From the NCBI RefSeq assembly GCF_039889165.1, contig NZ_JAYMYY010000001.1, forward strand, positions 620,001 through 684,000: 64,000 nucleotides of DNA, given 5' to 3'. A program made the position numbers and the translations under genes. The first letter of the stretch is position 1. Each line of letters opens with the position of its first letter. The notes below the pieces were generated by a model that saw nothing but the letters and a program-made list of their open reading frames with translations, searched no databases and had not been told where the DNA came from. This document shows positions 44,887 to 54,048 of this stretch, in pieces. The stretch comes from Pseudocitrobacter cyperus (lineage in GTDB: Bacteria > Pseudomonadota > Gammaproteobacteria > Enterobacterales > Enterobacteriaceae).

Positions 44887-47800
44887 ATGATCACAATTGA
44901 TGGTAATGGCGCAGTAGCAAGCGTTGCGTTTCGCACCAGCGAAGTTATCGCGATATACCCAATTACCCCCAGTTCCACGATGGCTGAACAGGCGGATGAC
45001 TGGGCGGGTAATGGCCTGAAGAACGTTTGGGGCGATACCCCTCGCGTGGTAGAGATGCAGTCAGAAGCCGGAGCGATCGGTACAGTGCATGGCGCACTGC
45101 AAACCGGTGCGCTGTCGACCTCTTTCACATCATCGCAGGGGCTGCTGTTGATGATCCCAACACTGTACAAGCTGGCTGGTCAGTTAACGCCGTTTGTTCT
45201 GCACGTCGCCGCGCGTACCGTTGCCACCCACGCACTCTCTATTTTTGGCGATCACTCGGATGTTATGGCGATTCGCCAGACCGGTTGCGCCATGCTCTGC
45301 GCCGGTAGCGTACAGGAAGCGCAAGACTTCGCGCTGATTTCCCATGTCGCCACGCTGAAAAGCCGTATTCCGTTTATTCATTTCTTCGATGGCTTCCGAA
45401 CCTCACACGAGATCAACAAAATCGTCCCGCTGGCCGACGACACAATTCTCTCGCTGATGCCGGAAAAAGAGATTGCCGGGCATCGCGCCCGGGCGCTGAA
45501 CCCGGAACATCCGGTGATCCGCGGTACATCAGCTAACCCGGACACCTATTTCCAGTCTCGCGAAGCCACCAACCCATGGTATGACGCCGTCTATGAGCAC
45601 GTCGAGCAAACCATGCGCGACTTCGCTGATGCCACCGGCCGTGAATACAAACCGTTCGAGTACTATGGTCATCCGCAAGCCGAACGCGTCATTGTGATAA
45701 TGGGCTCCGCGATTGGCACCTGCGAAGAGGTCGTCGATGAACTGCTGACGCGCGGCGAGAAAGTCGGCGTACTGAAAGTGCGTCTCTATCGCCCCTTCTC
45801 GGCTCAGCATCTGTTGCAGGTGCTACCCGAAAGCGCGCGCAGCGTTGCCGTGCTTGACCGCACCAAAGAGCCAGGCGCACAGGCGGAACCGCTTTATCTC
45901 GATGTGATGACCGCGCTGGCGGAAGCGTTTAACCAGGGCGAGCGCGAAACCTTGCCGCGGGTAATTGGCGGGCGCTACGGTCTCTCTTCAAAAGAGTTTG
46001 GCCCCGAGTGCGTACTGGCCATCTTCAGTGAACTTCAGCAGGCAAAACCGAAACCGCGCTTTACCGTCGGTATTTATGACGACGTTACAAATCTGTCGCT
46101 GGCATTGCCAGAAAACAGCCTGCCGTCACGCGCGAAGCTGGAAGCTCTTTTCTACGGTCTCGGTAGCGATGGCAGCGTCTCAGCAACCAAAAACAACATT
46201 AAGATCATCGGTAACTCCACGCCGTGGTTTGCGCAGGGTTATTTCGTCTATGATTCCAAAAAAGCGGGCGGACTGACCGTCTCGCATTTACGCGTCAGCG
46301 AGGAACCGATTCGTTCAGCTTACCTGGTCGCGCAGGCCGATTTCGTCGGCTGCCATCAGCTCCAGTTTATTGATAAGTACCAGATGGCTGAACGCCTGAA
46401 GCCTGGCGGCATCTTCCTGCTTAACACGCCGTATCACGCGGACGAAGTATGGGGACGCCTGCCGCAGGAAGTTCAGGCGGTGCTAAACCAGAAAAAAGCG
46501 CGATTCTATGTCATTAACGCGGCGAAAATTGCCCGCGAATGTGGCCTGGCGGCGCGTATTAACACCGTAATGCAGATGGCTTTCTTCCATCTGACACAGA
46601 TTCTGCCTGGTGATAGCGCGCAGATGGAACTTCAGGGCGCCATCGCCAAAAGCTACAGCAGCAAAGGCCAGGATCTCGTTGAGCGCAACTGGCAGGCGCT
46701 GGCGCTGGCCCGTGAATCGCTGTTCGAAGTGCCGCTTGAACCCGTCAATGCCAGCAGCCCGAATCGGCCGCCGGTGGTTTCCGACGCCGCGCCTGATTTC
46801 GTGAAAACCGTTACCGCCGCGATGCTGGCAGGCCTGGGCGATGCCCTGCCCGTCTCCGCGCTGCCGCCGGACGGCACCTGGCCGATGGGCACCACGAAGT
46901 GGGAAAAACGCAATATCGCAGAAGAGATCCCCATCTGGAAAGAGGAGCTGTGCACGCAGTGCAACCACTGTGTCGCAGCCTGCCCACACTCGGCTATCCG
47001 CGCCAAAGTGGTCTCCCCGGAGGAGATGGAAAATGCACCGGCCTCCCTGCACTCGCTGGATGTGAAGTCACGCGATATGCGCGGTCAGAAATATGTCCTG
47101 CAGGTGGCGCCGGAAGATTGCACCGGCTGTAATCTGTGCGTGGAAGTGTGCCCGGCCAAAGACAGGCAGAACCCGGAAATCAAAGCCATCAATATGATGT
47201 CGCGCCTCGAACACGTCGAAGAGGAAAAAGTAAACTATGACTTCTTCCTCAACCTTCCGGAAATCGACCGCAGCAAACTGGAACGTATCGACATCCGAAC
47301 GTCCCAACTGATTACGCCACTGTTCGAATACTCTGGCGCATGTTCCGGCTGCGGTGAAACACCCTACATTAAACTGCTCACCCAGCTTTACGGCGACCGA
47401 ATGTTGATTGCCAACGCCACAGGTTGTTCGTCCATCTACGGCGGTAATCTGCCCTCGACGCCCTATACCACCGATATTCACGGTCGCGGCCCGGCATGGG
47501 CAAACTCGCTGTTTGAAGATAACGCTGAGTTCGGGCTGGGCTTTCGTCTGACGGTGGATCAACACCGCCAGCGCGTGATGCGTCTGCTTGATGGCTTTGC
47601 TCAACATATTCCGGCTGAGCTGAATGAGGCGCTGCATACCGAAGCGACACCGGAAGTGCGCCGTGAACAGGTCGTACAACTGCGAGCGGCGCTTGCCCAT
47701 GTTGAGGGCGCACAGGAGTTACTGACCGATGCCGATGCGCTGGTCGAGAAATCCGTCTGGCTGATTGGCGGCGACGGCTGGGCTTATGATATCGGTTTCG

Positions 47801-48414
47801 GCGGTCTGGATCATGTCATGAGCCTGACCGAAAACGTCAATATTCTGGTGCTGGATACGCAATGCTACTCCAACACCGGCGGCCAGGCGTCGAAAGCCAC
47901 CCCGCTGGGCGCGGTGACTAAATTTGGCGAACACGGTAAACGGAAAGCGCGAAAAGATCTCGGCGTCAGCATGATGATGTACGGCCATGTTTATGTCGCG
48001 CAGATCTCCCTGGGAGCGCAGCTTAACCAGACGGTGAAAGCGATTCAGGAGGCTGAATCTTATCCTGGGCCATCGCTGATTATTGCCTATAGCCCATGTG
48101 AAGAGCACGGCTATGACCTCGCACTCAGCCACGACCAGATGCGCCAGTTAACGGCTTCTGGTTTCTGGCCGCTGTTCCGCTTCGACCCGCGTCGTGCCGA
48201 TGAAGGGAAAATCCCGCTGATGCTGGATTCCCGTCCACCGTCCGCCGCGCTGGATGAGACATTGATGAACGAGCAACGCTTCCGCCGCCTCAATACCCAG
48301 CAGCCGGAAGTGGCAGAGCAGCTCTGGAAAGATGCGGCTGAGGATCTACAAAAACGCTATGACTTCCTCGCCATGCTGGCCGGGAAGGCTGAAAAACCCG
48401 CATCCGGAGAATAA
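44887..48414 (+). CDS. nifJ: pyruvate:ferredoxin/flavodoxin oxidoreductase (NifJ/YdbK)
   Basis: A 1175-residue single-chain PFOR when started at MITIDGNGAVASVAFRTSEV (44887; AAGGTG upstream). Domains in order: pyruvate-binding domain I (AIYPITPSSTMAEQADDW); domain III with EKRNIAEEIPIW; two [4Fe-4S] ferredoxin motifs CTQCNHCVAACP (about residue 688) and CTGCNLCVEVCP (about 745); and the TPP domain with the third cluster Cys in ACSGCGETPYI (about 817) plus GDGWAYDIGFGG. It interconverts pyruvate and acetyl-CoA with reduction of flavodoxin or ferredoxin. In E. coli it supports oxidative-stress tolerance. Confidence 0.96.
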   Translation: MITIDGNGAVASVAFRTSEVIAIYPITPSSTMAEQADDWAGNGLKNVWGDTPRVVEMQSEAGAIGTVHGALQTGALSTSFTSSQGLLLMIPTLYKLAGQLTPFVLHVAARTVATHALSIFGDHSDVMAIRQTGCAMLCAGSVQEAQDFALISHVATLKSRIPFIHFFDGFRTSHEINKIVPLADDTILSLMPEKEIAGHRARALNPEHPVIRGTSANPDTYFQSREATNPWYDAVYEHVEQTMRDFADATGREYKPFEYYGHPQAERVIVIMGSAIGTCEEVVDELLTRGEKVGVLKVRLYRPFSAQHLLQVLPESARSVAVLDRTKEPGAQAEPLYLDVMTALAEAFNQGERETLPRVIGGRYGLSSKEFGPECVLAIFSELQQAKPKPRFTVGIYDDVTNLSLALPENSLPSRAKLEALFYGLGSDGSVSATKNNIKIIGNSTPWFAQGYFVYDSKKAGGLTVSHLRVSEEPIRSAYLVAQADFVGCHQLQFIDKYQMAERLKPGGIFLLNTPYHADEVWGRLPQEVQAVLNQKKARFYVINAAKIARECGLAARINTVMQMAFFHLTQILPGDSAQMELQGAIAKSYSSKGQDLVERNWQALALARESLFEVPLEPVNASSPNRPPVVSDAAPDFVKTVTAAMLAGLGDALPVSALPPDGTWPMGTTKWEKRNIAEEIPIWKEELCTQCNHCVAACPHSAIRAKVVSPEEMENAPASLHSLDVKSRDMRGQKYVLQVAPEDCTGCNLCVEVCPAKDRQNPEIKAINMMSRLEHVEEEKVNYDFFLNLPEIDRSKLERIDIRTSQLITPLFEYSGACSGCGETPYIKLLTQLYGDRMLIANATGCSSIYGGNLPSTPYTTDIHGRGPAWANSLFEDNAEFGLGFRLTVDQHRQRVMRLLDGFAQHIPAELNEALHTEATPEVRREQVVQLRAALAHVEGAQELLTDADALVEKSVWLIGGDGWAYDIGFGGLDHVMSLTENVNILVLDTQCYSNTGGQASKATPLGAVTKFGEHGKRKARKDLGVSMMMYGHVYVAQISLGAQLNQTVKAIQEAESYPGPSLIIAYSPCEEHGYDLALSHDQMRQLTASGFWPLFRFDPRRADEGKIPLMLDSRPPSAALDETLMNEQRFRRLNTQQPEVAEQLWKDAAEDLQKRYDFLAMLAGKAEKPASGE

Positions 48415-48431
48415 GTTTCTTCGCAACGCAT

Positions 48432-48533
48432 AAAAAAAAGCCCGAATGAATATTCGGGCTTGTCTTTTATAAGACGGAAATAAAAAGGACACACGGCAAT
48501 AAAAACAGGTGTGTGACAATAAAGGCATATAAC
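48432..48533 (-). ncRNA. micC: MicC small regulatory RNA
   Basis: On the minus strand the RNA starts GTTATATGCCTTTATTGTCA, the same 5' end as E. coli MicC, the part that pairs with the ompC leader. It ends in the hairpin AAGCCCGAAT/ATTCGGGCTT and eight U. Position between ydbK/nifJ and ompN, transcribed away from ompN, is as in E. coli. The middle is more divergent and the RNA slightly shorter (about 102 nt). MicC acts with Hfq to block ompC translation. The hairpin probably also ends nifJ transcripts. Confidence 0.92.
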
Positions 48534-48756
48534 GGTTGCATCTTACTGTACAAACAGGAAATTGAATAATTTTTATTTTATATATTTTCAATGAATACAT
48601 TCACCAAAATTATCACTATTTCATAAGAATCATATTCTTGAGATTTTACTTATTCCGTAACAATTGTTTTTTACCATATCCCCTTTGACTCAATTAGCAT
48701 GATTTAGTTCCCCGATGGGAATCGAGTGTATAAAAACAATCTAAAGGAATAACTAA

Positions 48757-49897
48757 ATGAAAAGAAAAGTACTGGCCCTTGTCATTCCTGCTCTGCTGAG
48801 CGCTGGCGCAGTTCACGCGGCTGAAATTTATAATAAAGATGGCAATAAATTAGATCTTTACGGCAAAGTTGATGGTCTGCATTATTTTTCTGATGACAGC
48901 AACAGCGATGGCGACATGAGCTACATTCGTCTCGGTTTTAAAGGCGAAACCCAGATTAACGACATGCTGACCGGCTATGGTCAGTGGGAATATAACGTTC
49001 AGGCGAACAATACCGAATCCAGCAGCAATCAGTCGTGGACTCGTCTGGCATTCGCAGGCCTGAAGTTTGGTCAATATGGCTCATTTGATTATGGCCGTAA
49101 CTATGGCGTGCTGTATGACGTTGAAGGCTGGACTGATATGCTGCCGGAATTTGGCGGCGACACATACTCCAAAGCTGACAACTTTATGACCGGCCGTGCT
49201 AACGGTGTTGCGACCTACCGCAACAATGACTTCTTTGGTCTGGTCGATGGCCTGAACTTCGCGGTGCAGTATCAGGGAGCCAACGAGAATCAGGCCTCTG
49301 ACGAGATTCAGGGCTGGGATCAGGAAGGCACAGGTAACAACAATGGCCGCAATATGAAGAACTCTAACGGCGACGGCTTCGGTCTCTCATCGACCTATGA
49401 CACTGGCATGGGCGTGACTTTCGGTGCGGCCTATAGCAGTTCCGACCGTACAACCGAACAGGTGAACAATTCCACTGCTGGCGGCGACAAAGCGGATGCC
49501 TGGACTCTGGGCGCGAAATATGATGCCAACAATGTTTACCTGGCTACCATGTATTCTGAAACCCGCAACATGACGCCATATGGCGATCAGTCTGGCACCA
49601 TCGCCAACAAAACGCAGAACTTCGAAGCAACAGCACAGTACCAGTTCGATTTCGGCCTGCGCCCGGCCGTCTCTTTCCTGATGTCTAAAGGAAAAGATCT
49701 GCAAACCACCAACGGTGTCGGTGATAAAGATCTGGTGAAATATGCCGATGTGGGCGCCACCTATTTCTTCAATAAGAATATGTCCACCTACGTTGATTAC
49801 AAAATCAACTTGCTGGATGAAGATGACGCCTTCTACAAAAATAACGGGATCTCAACTGACCGATATTGTCGCTATGGGTCTGGTTTATCAGTTCTAA
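48757..49897 (+). pseudogene. ompN: outer-membrane porin OmpN, frameshifted just before the last beta strand
   Basis: A typical trimeric general porin: signal peptide (LALVIPALLSAGAVHA), AEIYNKDGNKLDLYGKVDGLHY start, and an eyelet loop (SKADNFMTGRANGVATYRNNDFFG). After ISTD at 49860 the text reads CC where one C is expected. With one C removed, the frame continues DIVAMGLVYQF and stops at 49897, the usual porin end. As written, the frame instead runs on to 50058 with an unrelated tail (DRYCRYGSGLSVLML to HIYRL). The C-terminal Phe needed for BAM-dependent insertion would be lost. Real mutation or sequencing error cannot be told apart. Confidence 0.85.
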
Positions 49898-49905
49898 TGC
49901 TGAAA

Positions 49906-49932
49906 GCCCGCTGTTACCAGCGGGCTTTTTTT
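49906..49932 (+). terminator. ompN terminator
   Basis: AGCCCGCTG / CAGCGGGCT stem plus a run of seven T. It sits just past the restored ompN stop (49897) and inside the frameshifted reading frame, further showing that the ancestral gene ended at 49897. Confidence 0.9.
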
Positions 49933-50024
49933 ATGCAAAACCCGGAACAATTAAAAATATCCCATCAGTTTTTCTTCATCTTTTTGTTGGCTATATTTCA
50001 GATACACCAACAGGAGATACCATT

Positions 50025-50195
50025 ATGCGTCATATCGAATCATATTTACAGGTTATGAAAAAGGTCTGGCAAAAAGAGCCGAGAATCAAAAGTAAATTAA
50101 TGCCCTTTTACCTGACGCCAGAAGAGCGCTATGAACGTTTACAGGAGATAATGAAACCGCTCAGCCAGGAGACAAAACATTCAGGGAACAAATAA
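50025..50195 (+). CDS. 56-residue basic protein of unknown function
   Basis: Starts MRHIESYLQVMKKVWQKEPR with AGGAGAT eight bases upstream. Predicted helical, rich in Lys/Glu/Arg (LTPEERYERLQEIMKPL), soluble. No family recognised. Good ribosome site and codon pattern support a real gene. It lies between ompN and the MerP-like gene. Confidence 0.6.
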   Translation: MRHIESYLQVMKKVWQKEPRIKSKLMPFYLTPEERYERLQEIMKPLSQETKHSGNK

Positions 50196-50255
50196 CATGA
50201 TGCAACGGGATCAGGCGAGCCGCATTAATTATTCGACTCGCCGTACAATAAATAA

Positions 50256-50540
50256 TTACTGTACTTCCACCACGTTATTTATTTCACCTTTGAAACCCGT
50301 CTTCGCAATCGCGGCCAGTAATTGCCGATCGTCGAAACCATCCGGAACCGTGACCAACGCCTGACGCGTTTTCAGCGACGCTTTAGCTTTGATGACGCCA
50401 TCGGTACTGCGGAGCGCCTGATTAATCGAAATAACGCACAGCGAGCAATTCATCTCACCCACGTCAATCGTCACCAGTTTATTGCCCGCCCAACCGAGGG
50501 GCGACGCCAGCAACAGCGCGGCACAAAGTAATTTTTTCAT
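50256..50540 (-). CDS. periplasmic heavy-metal-associated (MerP-like) protein
   Basis: A 94-residue protein with a signal peptide (KKLLCAALLLASPLGWAG) and one HMA fold. The metal motif is MNCSLC (MxCxxC, about residue 30), followed by the usual ALRSTDGVIKAKASLKTRQALV and AIAKTGFKG. Its start overlaps the stop of the MerT-like gene (ATGGAATGA), so the two are coupled. By analogy it would hand a thiophilic metal ion to the membrane partner. The actual metal is unknown; no merR or merA is near. Confidence 0.75.
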   Translation of the reverse strand: MKKLLCAALLLASPLGWAGNKLVTIDVGEMNCSLCVISINQALRSTDGVIKAKASLKTRQALVTVPDGFDDRQLLAAIAKTGFKGEINNVVEVQ

Positions 50541-50893
50541 TCCATCATCTCCCAGATCCACGGCAGCACATAGGGATACGTCAACAGCGCCAGCACCAGC
50601 GGCACTGATATCCAGTAGAGCCATACCAGCACGCGCCGACTCACCACATTCACGCAAATCGGTTTCGGTGACAGGTATAAACGCCAGAATCCACGCGCCA
50701 TCAGACCGACAGAGAGCAACAGCATGGGGATCTGTAGCCAACTTGCGCCTGGAATACCAATCAGCCCGGCTGCGGAAATACCAAATAGCAGATACAACAA
50801 CGGCCCGATGCAGCACAGGGTCGATGCACCAGCGGCGACAACCGCCGCCAGTAGCGTAACCAGCCCGCCCTTAATGCTGTTCGACGCTGACAT
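50537..50893 (-). CDS. inner-membrane MerT-like transporter
   Basis: About 118 residues (ATG at 50893; another two codons upstream). Three hydrophobic helices: the first ends in a vicinal Cys pair (ASTLCCIGPLLYLLFGI, about residue 28), as in MerT; the second is LQIPMLLLSVGLMARGFWRLYL; the third is YWISVPLVLALLTYPYVLP. An extra Cys sits in the loop (KPICVNVV). It overlaps the transglutaminase-like gene by 23 bp and the MerP-like gene by 4 bp. Confidence 0.72.
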   Translation of the reverse strand: MSASNSIKGGLVTLLAAVVAAGASTLCCIGPLLYLLFGISAAGLIGIPGASWLQIPMLLLSVGLMARGFWRLYLSPKPICVNVVSRRVLVWLYWISVPLVLALLTYPYVLPWIWEMME

Positions 50894-52016
50894 AGTCATA
50901 GCTGAAAAGCGCAGGATCGTAGAAATTCAGTGGATCGCCATCCACTTCCGCATACGGGTAGCCCAGATTATTCACATCACCCTGTTCTGCCGCCGGGAAG
51001 AGCGCAAAATCGCGCGCATGGTTGAAGCCGACCCAGTTCATCTCCCAGTTGCCAAAGAGATAATCATTCACCGCTTTCACCGCGGGGTCGCCATTCTCTT
51101 TTTTCTCGGTAAGACGCATTTTGGTGACGTCAGCCGGATCGGCTGGCACCCAGCCAAAGCCCGCCAGCCAGAACATGGCGCGACAGTGCTGACCACCGCT
51201 CACTTTCGCCACGCCCTTCGCATCCGCGCTGCCGAAGGCTTTTTTCGAATAGTTATCGAGCTTCACAGATGCACCCAGGCGAATGCCAAACATCTCACGC
51301 GCCGGGATCCCCGCGGCGCGGCAAAGCGCGACAAAGACGGAGTTAATATCGGTGCACTTACCGCCCAGTTTATTGGTTTTCAGAATTTCACCGACATCAC
51401 CGGTACCGCAGCCAATCACTGCATCGTCGCGATGCATATGGGTGCTAACCCAATCGTGGATCAGGCGCGCCTGTTTAAGCGGGGCTTTTTCCTGACCGAT
51501 GATTTTCAGTGCGGTTTCTTTCACCAGACCATCAACGGGAATATGCGGTGTGGCATGCAGGAACGGCTTTATTTCATCCGGAATGATGGCGTCGTGCTCA
51601 GGCAACTGCCAGTCTGCCAGAGCATTCTCTTTGAGCACTTCCCAGTCCCGCGTTTCAATGGTCATTTCAACCTTGATATCCAGCGCGCCTTTAGAATCGG
51701 CCCAGCTAACAAAAAGCATTTTTGCGCCGTAACGGTTGTTGGCGTTCAGGGCTGCGTTCTGATAATTACCGCTGAAGGAGAGATCAAGCAGTTGCTGGAA
51801 GGCGGTATTTTCAGGTATCGGGATCCACAAATTGACCCGGCCCTCAGACCCTTTTGGCGCTTTCAGACTGTATGTTTGCGTCATCACAAAGCGGCGTGTT
51901 TTACCACTGGAGATAACAGCAGGCTGAGTCACCTGTTTACTTTCGGAGAAGACCGGGCTGACGAGACCCAGCGTGGAGAGTGCGGCTGCGCTTTTCAGAA
52001 AATTACGCCGTTCCAT
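50871..52016 (-). CDS. Tat-exported transglutaminase-like cysteine protease family protein
   Basis: A 381-residue protein. The start at 52016 (AAGGAAT upstream) gives a twin-arginine signal MERRNFLKSAAALSTLGLVSP. The transglutaminase core has the catalytic Cys in GGKCTDINSVFVALCRAAGIPAR (about residue 230), His in SGGQHCRAMFWLAGFGWVP (about 285) and Asp in ADPADV. Family members act as peptidases or cross-linkers. It heads the operon with the MerT- and MerP-like genes, an arrangement I have not met as a described system. Confidence 0.78.
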   Translation of the reverse strand: MERRNFLKSAAALSTLGLVSPVFSESKQVTQPAVISSGKTRRFVMTQTYSLKAPKGSEGRVNLWIPIPENTAFQQLLDLSFSGNYQNAALNANNRYGAKMLFVSWADSKGALDIKVEMTIETRDWEVLKENALADWQLPEHDAIIPDEIKPFLHATPHIPVDGLVKETALKIIGQEKAPLKQARLIHDWVSTHMHRDDAVIGCGTGDVGEILKTNKLGGKCTDINSVFVALCRAAGIPAREMFGIRLGASVKLDNYSKKAFGSADAKGVAKVSGGQHCRAMFWLAGFGWVPADPADVTKMRLTEKKENGDPAVKAVNDYLFGNWEMNWVGFNHARDFALFPAAEQGDVNNLGYPYAEVDGDPLNFYDPALFSYDYVSVEQH

Positions 52017-52198
52017 TACTATTCCTTCAGTCACGAGTAAAAGCTCGAACTTAACCCCGCACCTGCGGAGGTCTGCGCTATTATGCGGCGACATCGCTCA
52101 CTCGACAACTGACTCTTGCCAACTCTGAATGTTAAGCGCCCCAAATAATAAAAAAGACCCGCCTGAGCGAGCCTTATCCATAACACTGATTTGCGTTT

Positions 52199-52477
52199 TT
52201 ACTTAAAGACTTCTGCGACCGCTTCGAAGTTCGGGCCATGCTCACGCGCTGCAATAATCACGTAATATTTCCCGCCTTTCTTATCGGCAAGTTCAGACAA
52301 TTTTTTATGCAGATCGGATGGGGAAGAAACCTGACCATTGGTCGCGCCAACTGAGACGTTACCGATGTACTCCAGTTTAAAGTGATGAGCTTCATCTTTA
52401 GAAATTAAATCGGCTGCTGAGGTACTGAATGCCACCATAGATAACGCTGCCATCGTCCCTAACAATACTTTCTTCAT
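52199..52477 (-). CDS. DUF1471 (YhcN/BhsA family) periplasmic protein
   Basis: A 92-residue exported protein (signal VLLGTMAALSMVAFSTSAA). It has the DUF1471 pattern YIGNVSVGATNGQVSSPSDLHKKLSELADKKGGKYYVIIAA. Such small proteins (BhsA, McbA, YdgH domains) respond to stress and affect biofilm or envelope properties. Which paralogue this is cannot be told. Confidence 0.85.
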   Translation of the reverse strand: MKKVLLGTMAALSMVAFSTSAADLISKDEAHHFKLEYIGNVSVGATNGQVSSPSDLHKKLSELADKKGGKYYVIIAAREHGPNFEAVAEVFK

Positions 52478-52691
52478 CGCATACTCTCCTGTTAACGGTT
52501 TGTCTTCGTCTGTAACAGTATAAGCAATTTCTCAAATCTTCAATGACAAAGGGAAACATTTAATCAATATATCCCAAACCAACAGCAACTTTACCTGTCT
52601 TTGGATAAAGAGACATTAGGACTGCGGCGCCCCTCACAATCTTGCCAAATGCGTGTACTATAGAGGTTATCTGACTGCAAAAGGCAAAATA

Positions 52692-52904
52692 ATGCGACGA
52701 GAAAGTGTTTCTTCTTCACGGATAAAATCAATCGGTTACGATGAGAAAAACAAAGTTCTCGAGATAGAATTTTTTTCGCTGGGTATTTACCAGTACATTG
52801 GTGTTTCTTTAAAAACGTACCAGACATTTTTGACGGTAAAATCCAAGGGGCGCTACTTTGATGGCGTCATCAATAATAAGTACCTGTGCCGCAAAACAGG
52901 GTGA
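52692..52904 (+). CDS. KTSC-domain protein
   Basis: A 70-residue protein started at MRRESVSSSRIKSIGYDE (52692). The whole length fits the KTSC domain: SSRIKSIGYD, LEIEFFSLGIYQYIGV, TYQTFLTVKSKGRYFDGVI. The domain is often fused to or near lysyl-tRNA synthetases or nucleic-acid enzymes, but its role is unknown. It lies 160 bp ahead of ttcA. Confidence 0.8.
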   Translation: MRRESVSSSRIKSIGYDEKNKVLEIEFFSLGIYQYIGVSLKTYQTFLTVKSKGRYFDGVINNKYLCRKTG

Positions 52905-53067
52905 TCGGTACGAGCCCTCGCTTCCCGCTGCAATTGATGCTGGCATTCGTCGCCGTAATCCGTACCATACACGCCACACAGTCGTAAGCTAACCCAGGCT
53001 AGCCTATGCTTAGCGGATGTTTCCGCGTTATGCATCGCGCTCCTTTCGATTTTTGAGTAATTATTAA

Positions 53068-54003
53068 ATGCAACAGAATCAAGAAATTAGCAAAAAAGAA
53101 ATCTACAACCTCAACAAGTTGCAGAAGCGCCTGCGTCGTAACGTTGGTGAAGCCATTGCTGACTTCAACATGATTGAAGATGGCGACCGCATCATGGTTT
53201 GCCTCTCCGGCGGTAAAGACAGCTATACCATGCTGGAGATCCTGCGCAACCTGCAGCAGAGTGCGCCAATTAGCTTTAGCCTGGTCGCCGTTAACCTCGA
53301 CCAAAAACAACCGGGTTTCCCTGAGCACATCCTGCCAGAATATCTGGAGAAACTGGGCGTCGAGTACAAGATTGTCGAAGAGAATACCTACGGTATCGTG
53401 AAAGAGAAGATCCCGGAAGGTAAAACCACCTGCTCGCTCTGCTCACGCCTGCGCCGCGGCATTCTTTACCGCACGGCAACCGAACTGGGCGCGACTAAAA
53501 TCGCCCTCGGCCATCATCGTGACGACATTTTGCAAACCCTGTTTCTGAATATGTTCTACGGCGGAAAAATGAAAGGTATGCCGCCGAAACTGATGAGCGA
53601 TGATGGCAAACATATTGTTATCCGTCCGCTGGCCTACTGCCGCGAGAAAGATATCGAGCGTTTTTCAGAAGCCAAAGCGTTCCCGATTATCCCATGCAAC
53701 CTGTGCGGCTCGCAGCCAAACCTGCAACGTCAGGTGATCGGCGATATGCTGCGTGACTGGGATAAACGTTATCCGGGGCGCATTGAGACCATGTTCAGCG
53801 CCATGCAAAATGTGGTGCCATCGCATCTGTGCGATACTGAACTGTTCGATTTCAAAGGGCTTACGCACGGTTCGGAAGTCGTTAATGGCGGCGACCTGGC
53901 GTTTGACCGTGAAGAGATGCCGTTACAGCCTGTCGGCTGGCAACCCGAAGAAGATGATACTCAGCTTGATGAACTGCGTCTGAACGTGGTGGAAGTGAAA
54001 TAA
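53068..54003 (+). CDS. ttcA: tRNA 2-thiocytidine(32) synthetase TtcA
   Basis: A 311-residue enzyme with PP-loop MVCLSGGKDSYTML (about residue 45) and two cluster-binding CxxC motifs (CSLCSRLRRG about 122, CNLCGSQP about 213). It thiolates C32 of several tRNAs using ATP and a [4Fe-4S] cluster. Length and sequence match E. coli; the Rac prophage that adjoins ttcA in K-12 is absent. Confidence 0.97.
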   Translation: MQQNQEISKKEIYNLNKLQKRLRRNVGEAIADFNMIEDGDRIMVCLSGGKDSYTMLEILRNLQQSAPISFSLVAVNLDQKQPGFPEHILPEYLEKLGVEYKIVEENTYGIVKEKIPEGKTTCSLCSRLRRGILYRTATELGATKIALGHHRDDILQTLFLNMFYGGKMKGMPPKLMSDDGKHIVIRPLAYCREKDIERFSEAKAFPIIPCNLCGSQPNLQRQVIGDMLRDWDKRYPGRIETMFSAMQNVVPSHLCDTELFDFKGLTHGSEVVNGGDLAFDREEMPLQPVGWQPEEDDTQLDELRLNVVEVK

Positions 54004-54048
54004 ACGCACTGCGCCTGGCTGACCATCCGGTCGACCAGGCGCATAAAA

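Noticed and set aside
49866..50024. Long upstream start for the 56-residue protein
   Set aside because: This stretch overlaps the end of ompN and its terminator; the ATG at 50025 has a proper ribosome site.
50724..52040. 438-codon open frame antisense to the transglutaminase-like and MerT-like genes
   Set aside because: No ribosome site, odd composition, and full overlap with two recognisable genes on the other strand.
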